Assembly: GCF_040436345.1 (NCBI RefSeq)
Contig: NC_133238.1
Location: 10,108,150-10,172,149 of the forward strand
Length of the DNA stretch: 64,000 bases
From: Pagrus major
Taxonomy: Eukaryota > Chordata > Actinopteri > Spariformes > Sparidae
Reading direction: 5' to 3'
Position 1 is the first letter of the stretch. Each line of letters begins with the position of its first letter. Of the stretch, positions 48,801 to 60,170 are shown piece after piece. The notes beneath the pieces were generated by a model. It saw only the letters and a program-made list of their open reading frames with translations. It searched no databases and was not told where the DNA came from. A program made the position numbers and the translations under genes.

Positions 48801-51239
48801 AACGCCTTCTGAAATTACAGAGGGGCGATGGAACATGGTGGTTATGGGATGGCTGGTGGGGAAATCTGGCTCGGCGAAGCGAATCCTCCTCACCCCTCTC
48901 TGAAGCTTCCACCGAAGCGACCTTGAGAAAGTTAACTTTCACCCAGACAGACGTCAACAACAACCCATTGTGTAACCTTGTGCTCTATCTATCATGACAA
49001 GAAAACTGAAAACTACTATGACAAAATACTGTTTTTCTTATGTAATCCTATGATATCAGTTAAAATAGCCGCACTCGCCCTGAGGAGAATGCTTCATTAC
49101 CCAGTACTAACAGACAACACAGACAAATCATGAGTCTCACAGCTACTATGCACTCAATGTGGCTGAGCCTGTTCAACTTCCTCCCAGCTGTAAAACAAAT
49201 TTCTGAGCGGCGCAAGCGAGGAGGATTTAAGTGACGGTTGATGAGAGTAGATTTCCGCAATGAGGGCACAACACGAGGTCCCGGTTAGAATGAAACAGTA
49301 TACTGTTGTTCTGCTGAGACACCAAACATCATAAGCCTTCTGCTTTTTAACCTTTTAGTCAAATACTTTCATCGAGGACGGCATGTGAAAAAGCTTCACT
49401 GCTGCAGGCAATTTTAGTTTCATTTCTAAGCCTTGACTACAAGTGGGTTGAAACCCTTTTATTCTCATAATGATGTGTTTTAAGATGATCAAAAACCAGG
49501 TCTTTTATTTCACATTTTCTACTACGTAATGGCAATATTCTTGTTGTGGGGAAACACCCTTTGTAATAACAACTGACGTCAGCAGGCCGATAACTAAGAA
49601 GTCGCACATGTGAGTAATAACAGGAGAGCTTAAGCCACCTTGTAAAACCCCACCAGTGCCGGGTTGATGCACATAAGGCAGGGAGTGAATGAGCGTCCGA
49701 CGGCTGGCTCGGACTCAAGGACAAAGCATAACGCACCCCCGCGCACACTGCACAGGCGATTACATAAGATCTTAACAACATAGCCACAAGCCTCCTCGTG
49801 TGTCCAAATATACCAGAAACCTATGCAGGCCTGCTCAGAGCAAGCACTGCCAACACTTGCAGAGATCTGAGTGGTATTTTAGGAAGAAAGAGGGCAAAAA
49901 TGTTAAGTGTATAAGTTTAGGCATAATGAAATGAAGATGAATGTGTTGAACAATACAGCGTATGAGTAATACCAAACAAACCTCCGTTCAAAAAGTGGAT
50001 TATTGTTGGAATCTGCACTTTGGTCAGGGTTGAAAAGTTGGAGCACAACCCTGATTTGCTTTGGCTCACGCTGAACCCTGCGGGATTATCACTCACAAAG
50101 CCAGAACCGCAGGAATCAGGAGCACAAAGCGGACTTTATCTCAAATTGGCCATAACAGTCAGTCAGCTTTCCGAAAAAACTTCTCAGCCACCATTGTTGC
50201 TTTGCATGCTTGGCAGCACTTCTCGAATGGCAATGACCTCCATGTTTAATGGCGGTTAACCCTAAATATCCAAAACATTGCGAGGTTGCCATTTTTTTTT
50301 TTATTTATCTCACATTCTACATTGCTTTGGGCTGGAAAAGGTAAACAGTTTTTTTTTTTTTTTTGTTTTTTTGTTTTGCTAATTTCTTAATAAGAAGAAG
50401 TCATACCTTGTAAATATTCGTTATGTCATTTATTTATTTAATTAATGACTTACTAAGGAGTTTCCTTGTAAAAAAAAAAAGTTTTTTAAGTAGTTTTTTA
50501 AACTAATTACTAAAAGGAGATAAAACAAGTCATACCTTGCAAAAATGAGTTGTTTTAAATCATGTTTTTACTAATTTCTTACTCAGAAGGACATTTAAAT
50601 GTACTCAACATAACTTATTAAGTTGATAATAACTCTTTTATTGGTGTAGTTTCCTTCACATGGCTCTCACTAACCCACAAACCAAAGTCAGTTTTGGAAA
50701 TTTAAATACTATTCAGCTAAATGAAAACCACATTTGAATATTAGCCACCTAATAAATTCCCCCTGGAAACACTAGCTTAAAGCTAAGCTAGTCGACACTT
50801 TAAACTGTGGGTTTATCTACAACCGTGTAACCTAACATGGGTTAAATGGCAAGTAACTACACATAAGTTAATGTGTATTAAGTATGTGACACATTTTATT
50901 AGGATATTAACTTTCAAGGCCGAACAATGCATCTTGACAGGCTAGCTAACATTAGCCTAGCCGATGCGGAAGTGAGAGCAGCCATAACAAAACAACTGTA
51001 GGAAATAAATTGAGCCAAAACACAACAGAAGAAACCACTCAGAAGCTAATTAACACGTCTCGTCGTGACGTCTACGTGTAATAACTATTTATAACCGAGT
51101 TGTAATAATTAAGCAGCGTCTTAATTTCAGCAAGGCCTCGTTTCCTGTCACAGGCAGGCCGAGGTAACGCGTTAGGGAGACGGCTGTTTTGGTCTCCTCT
51201 GCCCGGACTCACCACTTGGTATCGGCTTGCTGGGTCCAT
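45701..51239 (-). CDS. ndfip2: Nedd4-family interacting protein 2 (Ndfip2), spliced, 7 coding exons, 259 aa
   Basis: Adaptor of endosome/Golgi membranes that binds WW domains of NEDD4-family HECT ubiquitin ligases, activates them and brings them to membrane substrates. Joined exons: 51239-51213, 47370-47133, 46866-46736, 46471-46384, 46289-46165, 45960-45894, 45804-45701; phases all agree, total 780 nt including TAA. Seen: N-terminal Ser/Gln/Ala-rich cytosolic region (1-153), three PY motifs (PPPY 73-76, PPPY 99-102, LPTY 108-111), then three hydrophobic segments (about 154-177, 185-202, 216-231) and a short C-tail ending HRTRLFFLY. The block PPPYSVATSLPTYDEAEKAK and the ITNTIAGRYGAICGFG-like stretch identify Ndfip2 rather than Ndfip1. 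The start is the first ATG after an in-frame TGA (51321-51323). Mammalian NDFIP2 has a longer N-terminal isoform; no such extension is visible here. Very sure of identity. Confidence 0.95.
45894..45960 (-). CDS. ndfip2: ndfip2 coding exon 6 (residues 204-225 plus first base of 226)
   Basis: Acceptor TTGTGTCCAG ends at 45961; donor GTGAGT starts at 45893. Encodes FSDYFTGYFNGQYWLWW, the conserved luminal loop, and the start of membrane segment 3. Ends in phase 1. Confidence 0.94.
46165..46289 (-). CDS. ndfip2: ndfip2 coding exon 5 (residues 162-203)
   Basis: Acceptor CCTCCCTCCAG ends at 46290; donor GTATGT starts at 46164. Encodes the rest of membrane segment 1, the loop TNTIAGRYG, and membrane segment 2 (about 185-202). 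Ends in phase 0 with AGG. Confidence 0.94.
46384..46471 (-). CDS. ndfip2: ndfip2 coding exon 4 (residues 133-161 plus first base of 162)
   Basis: Acceptor ACGTTAG ends at 46472 after a GT-repeat stretch; donor GTAAGT starts at 46383. Encodes PPRDDFSDADQLRVGNDGIF, almost invariant in the family, and the first half of transmembrane segment 1. Ends in phase 1. Confidence 0.94.
46736..46866 (-). CDS. ndfip2: ndfip2 coding exon 3 (residues 89-132)
   Basis: Acceptor TTCTCCCACAG ends at 46867; donor GTGAGC begins at 46735. Carries the second PY motif (PPPY 99-102) and the LPTY motif (108-111) followed by DEAEKAKAAAMAA, an Ndfip2-specific signature. Completes the split Glu codon from exon 2 and ends in phase 0. 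Confidence 0.94.
47133..47370 (-). CDS. ndfip2: ndfip2 coding exon 2 (residues 10-88)
   Basis: Acceptor CTCCTCCAG ends at 47371; donor GTACGT at 47132-47127. Encodes an acidic start (NEDDSSE), a long Ser/Gln/Ala low-complexity linker with an AAAAAG run, and the first PY motif (PPPPY, 72-76). Ends in phase 1. The linker is not recognisably conserved; the motif is. Confidence 0.92.
47371..51212 (-). other. ndfip2: ndfip2 intron 1 (3842 bp)
   Basis: Separates the 9-codon first exon from exon 2. It contains the hAT-like element at 47608-47922 and an A/T-tract-rich block at 50290-50600 in which AGTCATACCTTG recurs about 129 nt apart (50399 and 50528). The rest (48000-50290, 50600-51200) shows no exon or repeat I recognise. 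Confidence 0.85.
47608..47922. mobile_element. hAT-like non-autonomous element with 8-bp target duplication
   Basis: Short terminal inverted repeats (TAGGGCTGCAAC at the left, GTTGCAGCCTTG at the right) enclose AT-rich DNA with ATTCGATTAATCG. The same 8 bp, ATAACAAC, flank both ends (47600-47607 and 47923-47930), the target duplication size of hAT transposases. No coding capacity. The family is widespread in fish genomes. Confidence 0.82.
51213..51239 (-). CDS. ndfip2: ndfip2 coding exon 1 (residues 1-9, MDPASRYQV)
   Basis: Nine codons followed by a perfect GTGAGT donor at 51212-51207. ATG context is GGG-ATG-G. The in-frame codons upstream contain no Met back to TGA at 51321-51323. The RYQV-LHNEDD junction made with exon 2 matches the family's conserved RYQ...NEE pattern, which supports this very short exon despite the 3.8 kb intron. 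Confidence 0.88.
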
Positions 51240-51450
51240 CCCGACGCTGTTCAGCTGGCAGGCGAGCCAGCCGAGAAGAACCAGAGGAGAATCTGCCCTG
51301 TTGTCGCTCCTTCCTTTGTGTCACAGGAAGGAAACGCTTCTTCTCAAGCAACGCTGGTTATCTGTGTAGAGAGCGGTGAAAGAAATGGCTGCAGTCTACA
51401 GAGCACTCGCTCAGAAAAACAGCCGTGGTGGTAAAACGTCCACCAGCACA
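51240..51450 (-). promoter_or_regulatory. ndfip2: ndfip2 5' UTR and probable promoter (approximate)
   Basis: Positions inferred only from the start codon. The stretch has balanced GC content. No TATA or CCAAT box is convincing. An in-frame TGA at 51321-51323 closes the frame upstream of the start. The upstream (high-coordinate) limit is a guess. Confidence 0.35.
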
Positions 51451-53944
51451 GTGAAGCTACTCTGCCCGCCCGACACTTCCGATCCGGTACTTCAAAATAA
51501 AATGAATTGAAATGAGATGAGATGCTTCACATTTTTGAACTCAATTATATGCTCTTGGTTAGTTTATTGAATTAAAGTGCATCATTTCTTAAAAGGAGGT
51601 CGTGTTTTTTATTTAAAAGCTTAATTTGCGAAGCAATGTATGTATTACAGCTGCCAATATAGTGGTGTATATACGGTATATCACACTTACCATACATGCA
51701 GTACAATAATTAATTTTAAAATGTAGAAAAGCAGAAATTAGCTTAAAAAAGTAAATACTAAAGTACAAGTACCTCTAACTGTACAGTAATTGCCTATTTA
51801 CTTTTACTTTGCCTATTTACCCTGCTACGATTTGGTGTATTTCTGTTTGAGTATAATTTAATGATGTGTTCCTTTTTATAGAATCTATTTTTTACTAAAA
51901 CTGTTTTATGTTGTCAGCCTTTTCCTTCTCATTAGTTTTTAAATCGTCCATTGAAAAACTTTTTTTAGCCATTATATTTTGAAGGCTGAATGTCGTCACT
52001 TCCGTATTTAAGTCCGTCTCCCGCCGACTTGACACTGAGGGGGTTGATCACGGATTTCCACGGATTGAGGAAGCATGATGACGTAAACGTATTCAGAAAC
52101 GGTGAATAAGTGAGCCGCTAGGTGGAGCCAAAGCTCAAATATATCACAGATCCCCTGCCAAATCACCTCCATGATGTTTTAAACCATACTCTCACATGAT
52201 GACTCAGTTTTTGGGTTGTGTGTCACAAAATAATTCCTTTATTTTCTAAAGCGAGTTGTATTTTAAAGCACTGTGTAGTTCTTGTTGTCCTTTAAGTGTT
52301 AATTATTGAGGGTAGCGGCAGAAATAGGCCAAGGAGAAGAGTTTGGCAGGAGGCCTATCAGCTCCACTAAACAGACATAACTCATATTGTAGCACAGTGA
52401 AACTCTGGCCTTGGACACATCTCTGCACTCAATGGACTCTGACATTCTTTACACAATGTTCTCTTAAAAAAAAGATAATAAAAGCAGGATTTACAAGCAG
52501 TTTTTGTTGCCGCAGCCTTACTTGAAGGCTGACGGTAGTAAATGCTTTCAAAGTTAAGGTCGAGTTTGCTGTTGTTTTACCATTTCCTGTTTTGCCACAA
52601 TGGTGACTTGTGGCTACAGTGGCAGTTATTCATTTGACTGTGATTACATTCATGCTTTTTATTTAGCTACTTTGGCAGGAATACTACTAAACGTTTGTTT
52701 TTTGCCTTCCTGGAGTAATATCACTGTCTCTGATGTTAAGAATATGTAGATAAGATAATGCTAATAAAATAATCCCAACTCAAGGTCCACTGACTAGCAT
52801 TTTCTGGAGCTTTATCATTATGAGTCTTCTTTACTTGACACCTTTGAGGTAATTGGTTCATTTTACCACTTCACCAGGAAGTGTAACTCTAGTGCACCAA
52901 TTCCAGTTTTGCTCTGTTCCTCAAGCTCTTTCACCTCCACGATCTCTCACCAGAAATAACACAGTAAAGCCCCTTTGGCGATCTCTTTCCCAGTTACCAA
53001 GAGATCTGTCCTTCTGCGTGTTCAACACCTCAGAAACAAGCAGGTCCTGAACCCCCCGAGCTCTTAAAAACAGCCCTTTCCTGCAGAGAACAGCCTCGGA
53101 TGGATTTCATGTTTTCTGCTCTTGGTCGTGAACGCGCCGCGCTCTGCAATACGTTGCCAACATTAACAGCTCGCTGTCAGAAAGCAATAACACGCAGCCG
53201 TTTCACAATCGACAGAGTTTAGCCGTCCCGTGTGTGTTTGTTTTGGTGATTTCATTAAACCTTCTTTGATAAAGCCGTCGCTGCCTGAAGCAACAGGCTG
53301 ACCCAGAACCATCAAGTTCAAAGTAAGTCGCTGAGTTGCAGCGGAGGACTTTGTTTCATCATTCAGCGCTGATTTGATAAACTGCTTATGCATCCAATAT
53401 TTACTTTCCTCCTCCTCGTTCCCAGACTGCAGACAGCATGCATAATACACCGTGCATTTGTTTATTATGTATATATATGCAGAGTGAGGCAGGTTTGTGT
53501 CTTTAGCTCATTCTCAAGTTTACTCTGTCATGTGTTTTTTGCCTCTGGGCTAATCCTGGATCAGCACTGCAGTGGATCAGAGTATAATAGGCTCTTGGTA
53601 CCTTTATGAATGCAAGTACTGGAGTTTCAAGGATAAAGCACAAAGAGGTTCAGGAAACATTATGGCTTGACTGAAAAAAATGGGTTATAGAAGCCAGTAT
53701 AACCTGTAAACACCAGCATGTTGTCTTTAGAATAATAGGAATGTTGATATTTTGAAGGTAAATGTTGTTGTGATGTACCATTAAGTTTCAGTTTGGGCCC
53801 TACAGGACAAAGTAACGTATTCAAATTGCTTCTTTTGTCCAACCAGCACTCCAAAAGACTTAATTTCACCATTTACTCCAAATTTCTGCAAAAAAAACAA
53901 CATTTTATTGAAGGTAAACATGTCAAAACTTTACAAATACAGTA
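51451..53944. other. DNA upstream of ndfip2, nothing identified
   Basis: AT-rich; 52260-52300 has a weak half-end of a family-2-like element (GCACTGTGTAGTTC). No gene. Confidence 0.45.
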
Positions 53945-54030
53945 AACGGTAAACAATCATTCAATCATTGGCGACTTATTTTCTTTTGATCGACTAATGG
54001 ATTAATCGACTTATTTTTGCAGCTCTACTA
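53945..54030 (+). mobile_element. Right-end fragment of the hAT-like family
   Basis: GATCGACTAATGGATTAATCGACTT... then TTTTTGCAGCTCTA matches the right terminus of the family; the left part is missing. Confidence 0.5.
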
Positions 54031-55324
54031 TGATTCATTACTAATTAACTCCCACTGTTTTAACTGGAATCTATTAAATGCTCGGTCCGAACTTCCAAAA
54101 ATCTGAAGTACTGTGAACACTTCTGTGAAAGAACTCCACTGTTTGATCAGACAATGTTCCTTTCACTCCTATCCTCCTGATCTATCGCACTAATACACTT
54201 ACCATTCCTTCAATTTGCCAAAAGCTGCAGTAAAGCCACCCTAAACAGAGCGAACAATGAATGCACAGCGAGGTATTGATAAAAGGCTCTTCTTGAATTA
54301 AATATTAATCCCGTTCGCTAAGAAGGGGATTACTGTAGTACATGTATCAGTTAAGCACCTCGTACTGAGACAGAGAAGGACGGAGAGGGTGGAAGATGTT
54401 GGGCGGAAAAAAATGTGAAAAAGACATGAGGTGTTATGATAAAAAAGCAGGTGCTATATCCTGCATCATAAAGTGTTTTGCCCTTTGCAAGTCGGCGGGC
54501 ATTAGCAGCATTAAGGATTAATGTGTAGTAGTGATATACGAGTCCCTGCCTGCGCCTTTTTAAAGCAGCAGACCTGCGTGAGAGTAAAGCCCGGCTGCAG
54601 TTAGAAACCCCACTTTCCGAGCCTATAATGGCACTTTAGAAACATCCATCACTGACACACACACCTGCAAACACGCGCACAAACACCCACTCGCGCACAC
54701 ACTCCCCCGCACACCACACAATCAGGATGTTGTTACTTGGCAACATCATTTCAAGGTAAATAGGTGCTATAAAAAGGTGTTATGTAAAGGAACGGTGGGT
54801 GTCTCTGTCAGATGCTGCGGCTTTTCAGCGAGGCAGACTCATTCTTATGCTGGTGAAAGCGCAGCTATTTGACTGGAGGTGAGCGTTTTTGTTCGAGCCT
54901 GATGGAGTCGTGTATTACAGGAGAAGACATCTGTTAGTTTTGCCAGGATACAAGCAGCAATTAAATTGCCGTGCTGCGGTGTGTTTTGATGGAATTTATA
55001 TTTCAGGAGGGGAAGATTGCATTAGAGGAGGGCAATGTGGAAGACTTTAATATATTTCCATGAATATGCTACATATACATGTTTACAAAAGGGATCATAA
55101 ATCAGTCTTTACAGCACAAACAGGGATTTTTTTTTATGTGTTAGGGACTGAATGAAAAGTATTAAGCGTAGGGGCGGGGGTTAGAAAAAGGTGAGGGGTG
55201 TGTATTTCTTCAGCAGACTACACTGAACATTTTTACATTATTATTCCAACCTTTCCACAAAAAGGAAAAAAATAACATGCATACAAAATGTCAGGTGAGG
55301 GAGTAAAAGAGTGGAATTTTGGGG
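54031..55324. other. Repeat-poor DNA, candidate regulatory block 54240-54640
   Basis: 54240-54640 is unique-looking, with GAATTAAATATTAATCCC and GCATTAAGGATTAATG. It is followed by an interrupted CA array (54656-54720). No gene. Confidence 0.25.
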
Positions 55325-55650
55325 TTGATGGACGTTGGGGTTGATGGATGGGTCAAACAGGACTTTAAGTTACACAAGTAATACACATAACGCAACTTAA
55401 CATATGTACTTTAACCAAAACCATGATCTTTTCCTAAACCTAACTGAGGAGTTGTGTTGCCTAAAGCTAACCAAACTGCTAACGTTAGATGTTAACCGCA
55501 TGTTTGGTGTTGTTACCATGACTATGGATGACGGCAAAAATCACCTGACTGTGGATCTGATCGCTACGAAAATTCGACCTCGGAGTCCTTCACCAAGAAA
55601 TCCACAGTCCAGCAGCATTAAACAACTTCAACAAATCATCCACAGGTTTG
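55325..55650 (-). repeat. Dispersed repeat, copy in reverse orientation
   Basis: The reverse complement of about 55403-55640 aligns closely with 58029-58245, sharing for example AACATCTAACGTTAGCAG and GCGATCAGATCCA. The open frame across it is not recognisable as protein. Confidence 0.7.
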
Positions 55651-56779
55651 TAAAGACAGCTGAGAGGGACAGGGAAGGCCTATTAATCATGTCACATTTC
55701 AATTCACTCACATATGGTCAATAAAAAAGTTATTAATACATGGAAATTACTACAAATTGTTACATAGAGCACCTTTGAAATCTTCCATTACTTTTCTGTC
55801 ATTGGAACCTTAATTCTTCATATATGTTGAATTTTATACTTACCCGTACGTACATTTCACATCTTTTCCTGTTGCTGAAGTGTACAAACTGAACACAGAC
55901 TCATTTGCAACTTTGTATAAAGACACAGTACACAGTTCCTTCCATGAAAAGTGTTGGAAATTATTCAGAAACCACCTCTCAGATAAAATGCTACCAATTC
56001 CTGTATGCACTGTGCCTTTGCTTATGGTAAATGTAACAGTGATTGAGGACATTCATTGGAAAAGTCCAGACTTTAAGTGTTTAGATCAGTGAATAACAAA
56101 GATGTCATCAACTGGGTATTTGATTTGAATCGCGATTGAGAGAAACTGCACACGAAACGCACAGTAGCACATCAGATGTGTATTCATCTGAAGTACTGGT
56201 GTGTATCGTTCTACCCCTGGGCTGGTGTACTTCTCTCTGATGAAGACCATAACATGCTGCGCAGAAGATTTCTTTTTGTTTTCAGTCAATAAAGACGTCA
56301 CTCCAGACCTTCAGACAAGACTCCGATAACCACTCAATGCTATGAGGCCTTTGGATGCATTATGGATGAATGCATGTACTTGTTTCATCATAATACGTAT
56401 TTCATCATTCAATGCAGTTTTAAAGAATAGCGACTAAGCTGCAGAGATGTGAATCCAGCTACCGCTCAGCCCACCTCTCTCACACTGGCTGTACATGAGA
56501 ATAGAGCAGTAATTGTAAGGTGTAAATAAGCAGAAACTCTGTCCATGAAATTGGCCCCTGTGCACTACAAACTACAAACATGGAGTAATTAAACGTGTAA
56601 TTATGGCGTCTATGGCTCTATCGACACAGGCTGTATAAAATGTCTTTTAAATAAGCGTCAGGATGAGCTACAAGCAGCTGCTAATTAGCAAGAAATGTGA
56701 AAACGGAGAGCATTAATCACACGTACACGCCTCTCTGTGTTTGCAGATGAGTGTGTGGGCGTGTGAATCCCTGTTTGGA

Positions 56780-56800
56780 GGGGGGGGGGGGGGGGGGGGG
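56780..56800 (+). repeat. Run of 21 G
   Basis: Uninterrupted homopolymer flanked by TTTGGA and TGGTGCGG. Confidence 0.97.
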
Positions 56801-57014
56801 TGGTGCGGCGTAAGGTGCATGCATGTTTACTGTATGTGCCTGCAGCGTCCAGCAGAGGGCAGGAAACACAAGGTTATATTGTGAGGCGCTGTATTTGTTC
56901 TCTCACCATGCTGTCACTTCTCCTTTCAGATGATGACGCTCATGGAATCCAAATATGATCATGCATTTTTTGGTGTGATGGTTTGTTGGTTGCTTTGTTC
57001 CCATTTTGTTTTAA

Positions 57015-57345
57015 ATTAAAGGTGCAATGTAAGATTTGTTTATTGATAACATTCAAAAACTAACATTATCAACAGAATCTGAAGTAATAACGGTGTTGAC
57101 ATTATATACTGTATATTTATTGACATCTATGTATTTCGTTGCAGAGAGATCTATTTAAGTTATCATGCTAACCAGCTAGCCCCCTAAGAGGTGAGTCTGA
57201 GCAGAGCTAATACAACAGCTAGCTGCACATAGCTGAGCTCAGCTGTGAGCAGCAGTTAGCAGTTGCTATGCTGATATGCTGCCACCTATTTGTTTGGATT
57301 ATAACTAAAACAAACTGGACGATTCTGACATACTGCACCTTTAAA
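57015..57345 (-). mobile_element. Family-1 MITE, complete copy
   Basis: ATTAAAGGTGCAATGTAAG at the left and GACATACTGCACCTTTAAAG at the right, with interior ATCATGCTAACCAGCTAGCC. Closest in the window to the 34399 copy. Confidence 0.72.
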
Positions 57346-57480
57346 GAGCATTTTGACACATTAGATTATGATCCTTTGTCTCCTGCAGAGAAAACTGCAA
57401 CAAAACCACCACAATAAAACACACTTTTTCACCTTTTTGGCAACGTTTAAAACAAAGATACTTTTGTGTCTACACACAAA

Positions 57481-57870
57481 CCTACTCCCTGGCAGCCACC
57501 GCTCACTTTGTTCTGATTATTAATGAGCCCGGGGAATAGAAGTGCTGCTGTCGCTGGGGAGGGAGAACAAATGGGGCGACAGGCTGATAATATCTGAACA
57601 AAAGGAAATGGGAATGTGCGCTCCAATAACTGGGGACGTGGCTAAGTGATTTCGTCCGATATTGTCATCCGTTCAAAATAATTCATGAAACACGGAACAT
57701 TATTTTGGAGGGTGATCTGCCATGAGATACTGATGAATCAAGAAAGAGATTTAAATTATTCCGCCACATCTGGCCGGGCTGAATATAAGATTGGGTGACT
57801 TGGGCAGTGTGAGAAGTTCATATAATGACTGAGTGCAAGTAGATGAAACTCAGGAAACTGTGTTAGTCCC
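57481..57870. promoter_or_regulatory. Candidate conserved non-coding element
   Basis: Repeat-free block next to a MITE, with GATTATTAATGAGCCCGG and GAGATTTAAATTATTCCGCC. Function inferred only from composition. Confidence 0.22.
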
Positions 57871-58028
57871 ACACGCTAATTAAGTTTAATGTGAGAGAAC
57901 TTCAGATAGACTTGAATATTTGGAATAAATGAAGCTGTCTGAGATGAGAAGTGTCTTTATACTCAAACTGAGGGGATTTTCATCAAGTATCATCATACAG
58001 CATACAGTACTGCTGCACCATGCTCTCG

Positions 58029-58245
58029 GTTTGTTAAAGCTGTTTAATGCTGCTGGACTGTGGATTTCTTGGTGTAGGACTCGGTGGTCGAATTTTCGTA
58101 GCGATCAGATCCATAGTCAGGTGACCTTTACCGTCATCCATAGTCATGGTAACAACAATAAACATGTGGTTAACATCTAACGTTAGCAGTTTGGTTAGCT
58201 TTAGGCAACAAAACTACTCAGTTAGGTTTAGGAAAAGACAATATA
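58029..58245 (+). repeat. Dispersed repeat, forward copy
   Basis: Near-identical partner of 55403-55640 in opposite orientation. It carries one unit of the 27-bp motif found in tandem at 178-297 and the GGTTTAGGAAAAGA end. Confidence 0.7.
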
Positions 58246-59035
58246 AAAACCTGCAGCTATGCCTCTTGGCCAGTTACAAAAGACACAATTAGGGACCTTC
58301 AGAACCTGTTATTCCTCACCTGTCCACTAGTTGTCCTCGTTGTGTTTCCCTGACCAGACACATGCCTACACACCTGTGCCTTGTTACTCATGTAGCCCAG
58401 TAAACCCTCATTTATTCAGGGAAGGGCCCTGAGTTCTTTAAATCACTTAATTTACCTATTAATAATGAATCATACAATAATGTATTTATATTTCTCTTGT
58501 GCTAATACACTCTTTAAATTGTCTTGGGTCTCCTTTAGCAAAATAATAATAAATCACCAGACTGTAATCCGTTTTTTAAAAAATAATAAACTTCTTATTT
58601 ACTTTCCAAGGTTTCAAATAACAAAATTAAATAATATTTAACACCTCTCAACAACTTCAGATGTCACAGCAAATTCAAGTTCCCTTAATTCAAATGCACA
58701 TTGAACTCAGTGTGGCCCACACTCATTCACTACACATACACTATACTAAGGCGGCATATAATAACATAAAATATAGAAACCCCCCCTAATGCAGGCCCTC
58801 AATCAACCACCTCAACCAATGAATGATCAGAATTACTCTTGTTCACAAACACCACTTCTGTTTATGAACTCTTCAAAATAAAACACAATATGTATAACAA
58901 TGCCTCTGCGTCTTTTTAAATGGAGTTATTACATCGTACCCGTTTATTCATCCATGAAATAGCTTTTTAACAATTTTTATAATGTACCTTTAAACCATTT
59001 TGACATTTTTATCCTGATGTAACATTTAACCTTTA

Positions 59036-59305
59036 AGAAAAAGGTACAATATGTAAGAATTGGTCATTGGAGTAACTACTCAAAACATATAGGGGGCAGC
59101 ATATAGCTAGAGTGACCGCTAACTGCTGTTAACTGTGGCTGCCACTAGCTAGTTAGCTCACTTAGCCGTCAGCTAGCGGTCTGGACTGGGAGCTTTGTAC
59201 CAGGACAGGCCTGGGCTAGCTGGTTAGCATGCTAGTTTCAGTTGGTATCTCTGCAACACAATACATAGATGTCAATGTTGAAACTGTTATTTCTTCACAT
59301 TTTAA
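59036..59305 (+). mobile_element. Family-1 MITE, right end lost
   Basis: AAAAGGTACAATATGTAAG then GAATTGGTC and AGGGGGCAGCATA; the interior matches the 26934 copy through TTATTTCTTCACATTTTAAA, after which similarity stops. Confidence 0.65.
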
Positions 59306-59429
59306 ATTTGATATCTTCAAGGTTTAAGGTAGGCTGCTAGACAAAAAGTCCAGTCTGAATTCATTAAAAAAAAACATACTGCAGACTTTTTGGCACTTTC
59401 CAACACTTCATCTAGTTTATAGCCGCTAG

Positions 59430-60170
59430 CAATGATGAAACAGACATTAGACATTTGGTGTACAACAACCCCTGAGAAAAATATCTGGGTCTTTTACTGC
59501 TAAATGCTACTATGTTCACCAGCTAACGATTAACTTTGTCTGATGGCTATTTAGTGCTGGGCAGGTGTTGTACAGTCTGTTTTTAGAGCTTTATCGCTAA
59601 AACCTGCAGCTGAAAATGATGCCAGTGCCAGGGTACAGTTGGATTTGAAAGCTTTCTCATTAAAAAAGCAGCTGACGCTAAATGACTCCCTAGAGCTGAA
59701 GCGAACGATTGAAACAACTGGCAGCTGCAGCTAGAAACGACGCCAATGAGAAACAATCAGCTAAAAGACACAAAAACGAAATGCTCTATGTTCACGAGCT
59801 AGTCGTTTGTCTTTGTCTGAATGCCATCAAGTGCTGGAAAGGGAACGTATAGCTGGTTTTCAGAGCTTTAATGCTCAAAAACCTGAAAGCTGCAGATAAA
59901 AATGACGCCAGAGAAAAAAAACAAACAGTGGAACAATTGCTTTGTTTACAAGCGAGTCTCTAACTGATAGCTATTCAGTGCTTGGCAGGTAGTATACAGT
60001 AGGTTTTTAAAGTTTTTGAAATTAACAAAAGTTGAAAATAATGCAGGTGAGCGGTGGGAGTGAACCAAAACATTAAAGCTGCGAGCTTCAAAACCAAAAC
60101 AATGAGCTAAAAGACGCTAAAACGCTCCATAAAGATGCAAACTGGAAAGTTTTGTTTAGGTTTTCTCTGT
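59430..60170 (+). repeat. Degenerate tandem array, about four units of 120-165 bp
   Basis: GAAAATGATGCCAG and variants at about 59611, 59731, 59896 and 60033; TTTAGTGCTGGGCAGGT-like phrases at 59549, 59824 and 59975. The end of the array (GTGAACCAAAACATTAAAG, AACAATGAGCTAAA) also occurs, split by a MITE, at 19730-20010. Confidence 0.6.

Noticed and set aside
55404..55724. A 106-codon frame on the plus strand
   Set aside because: Lies across a dispersed repeat whose inverted copy at 58.0-58.2 kb is not open in the corresponding frame; no recognisable protein.
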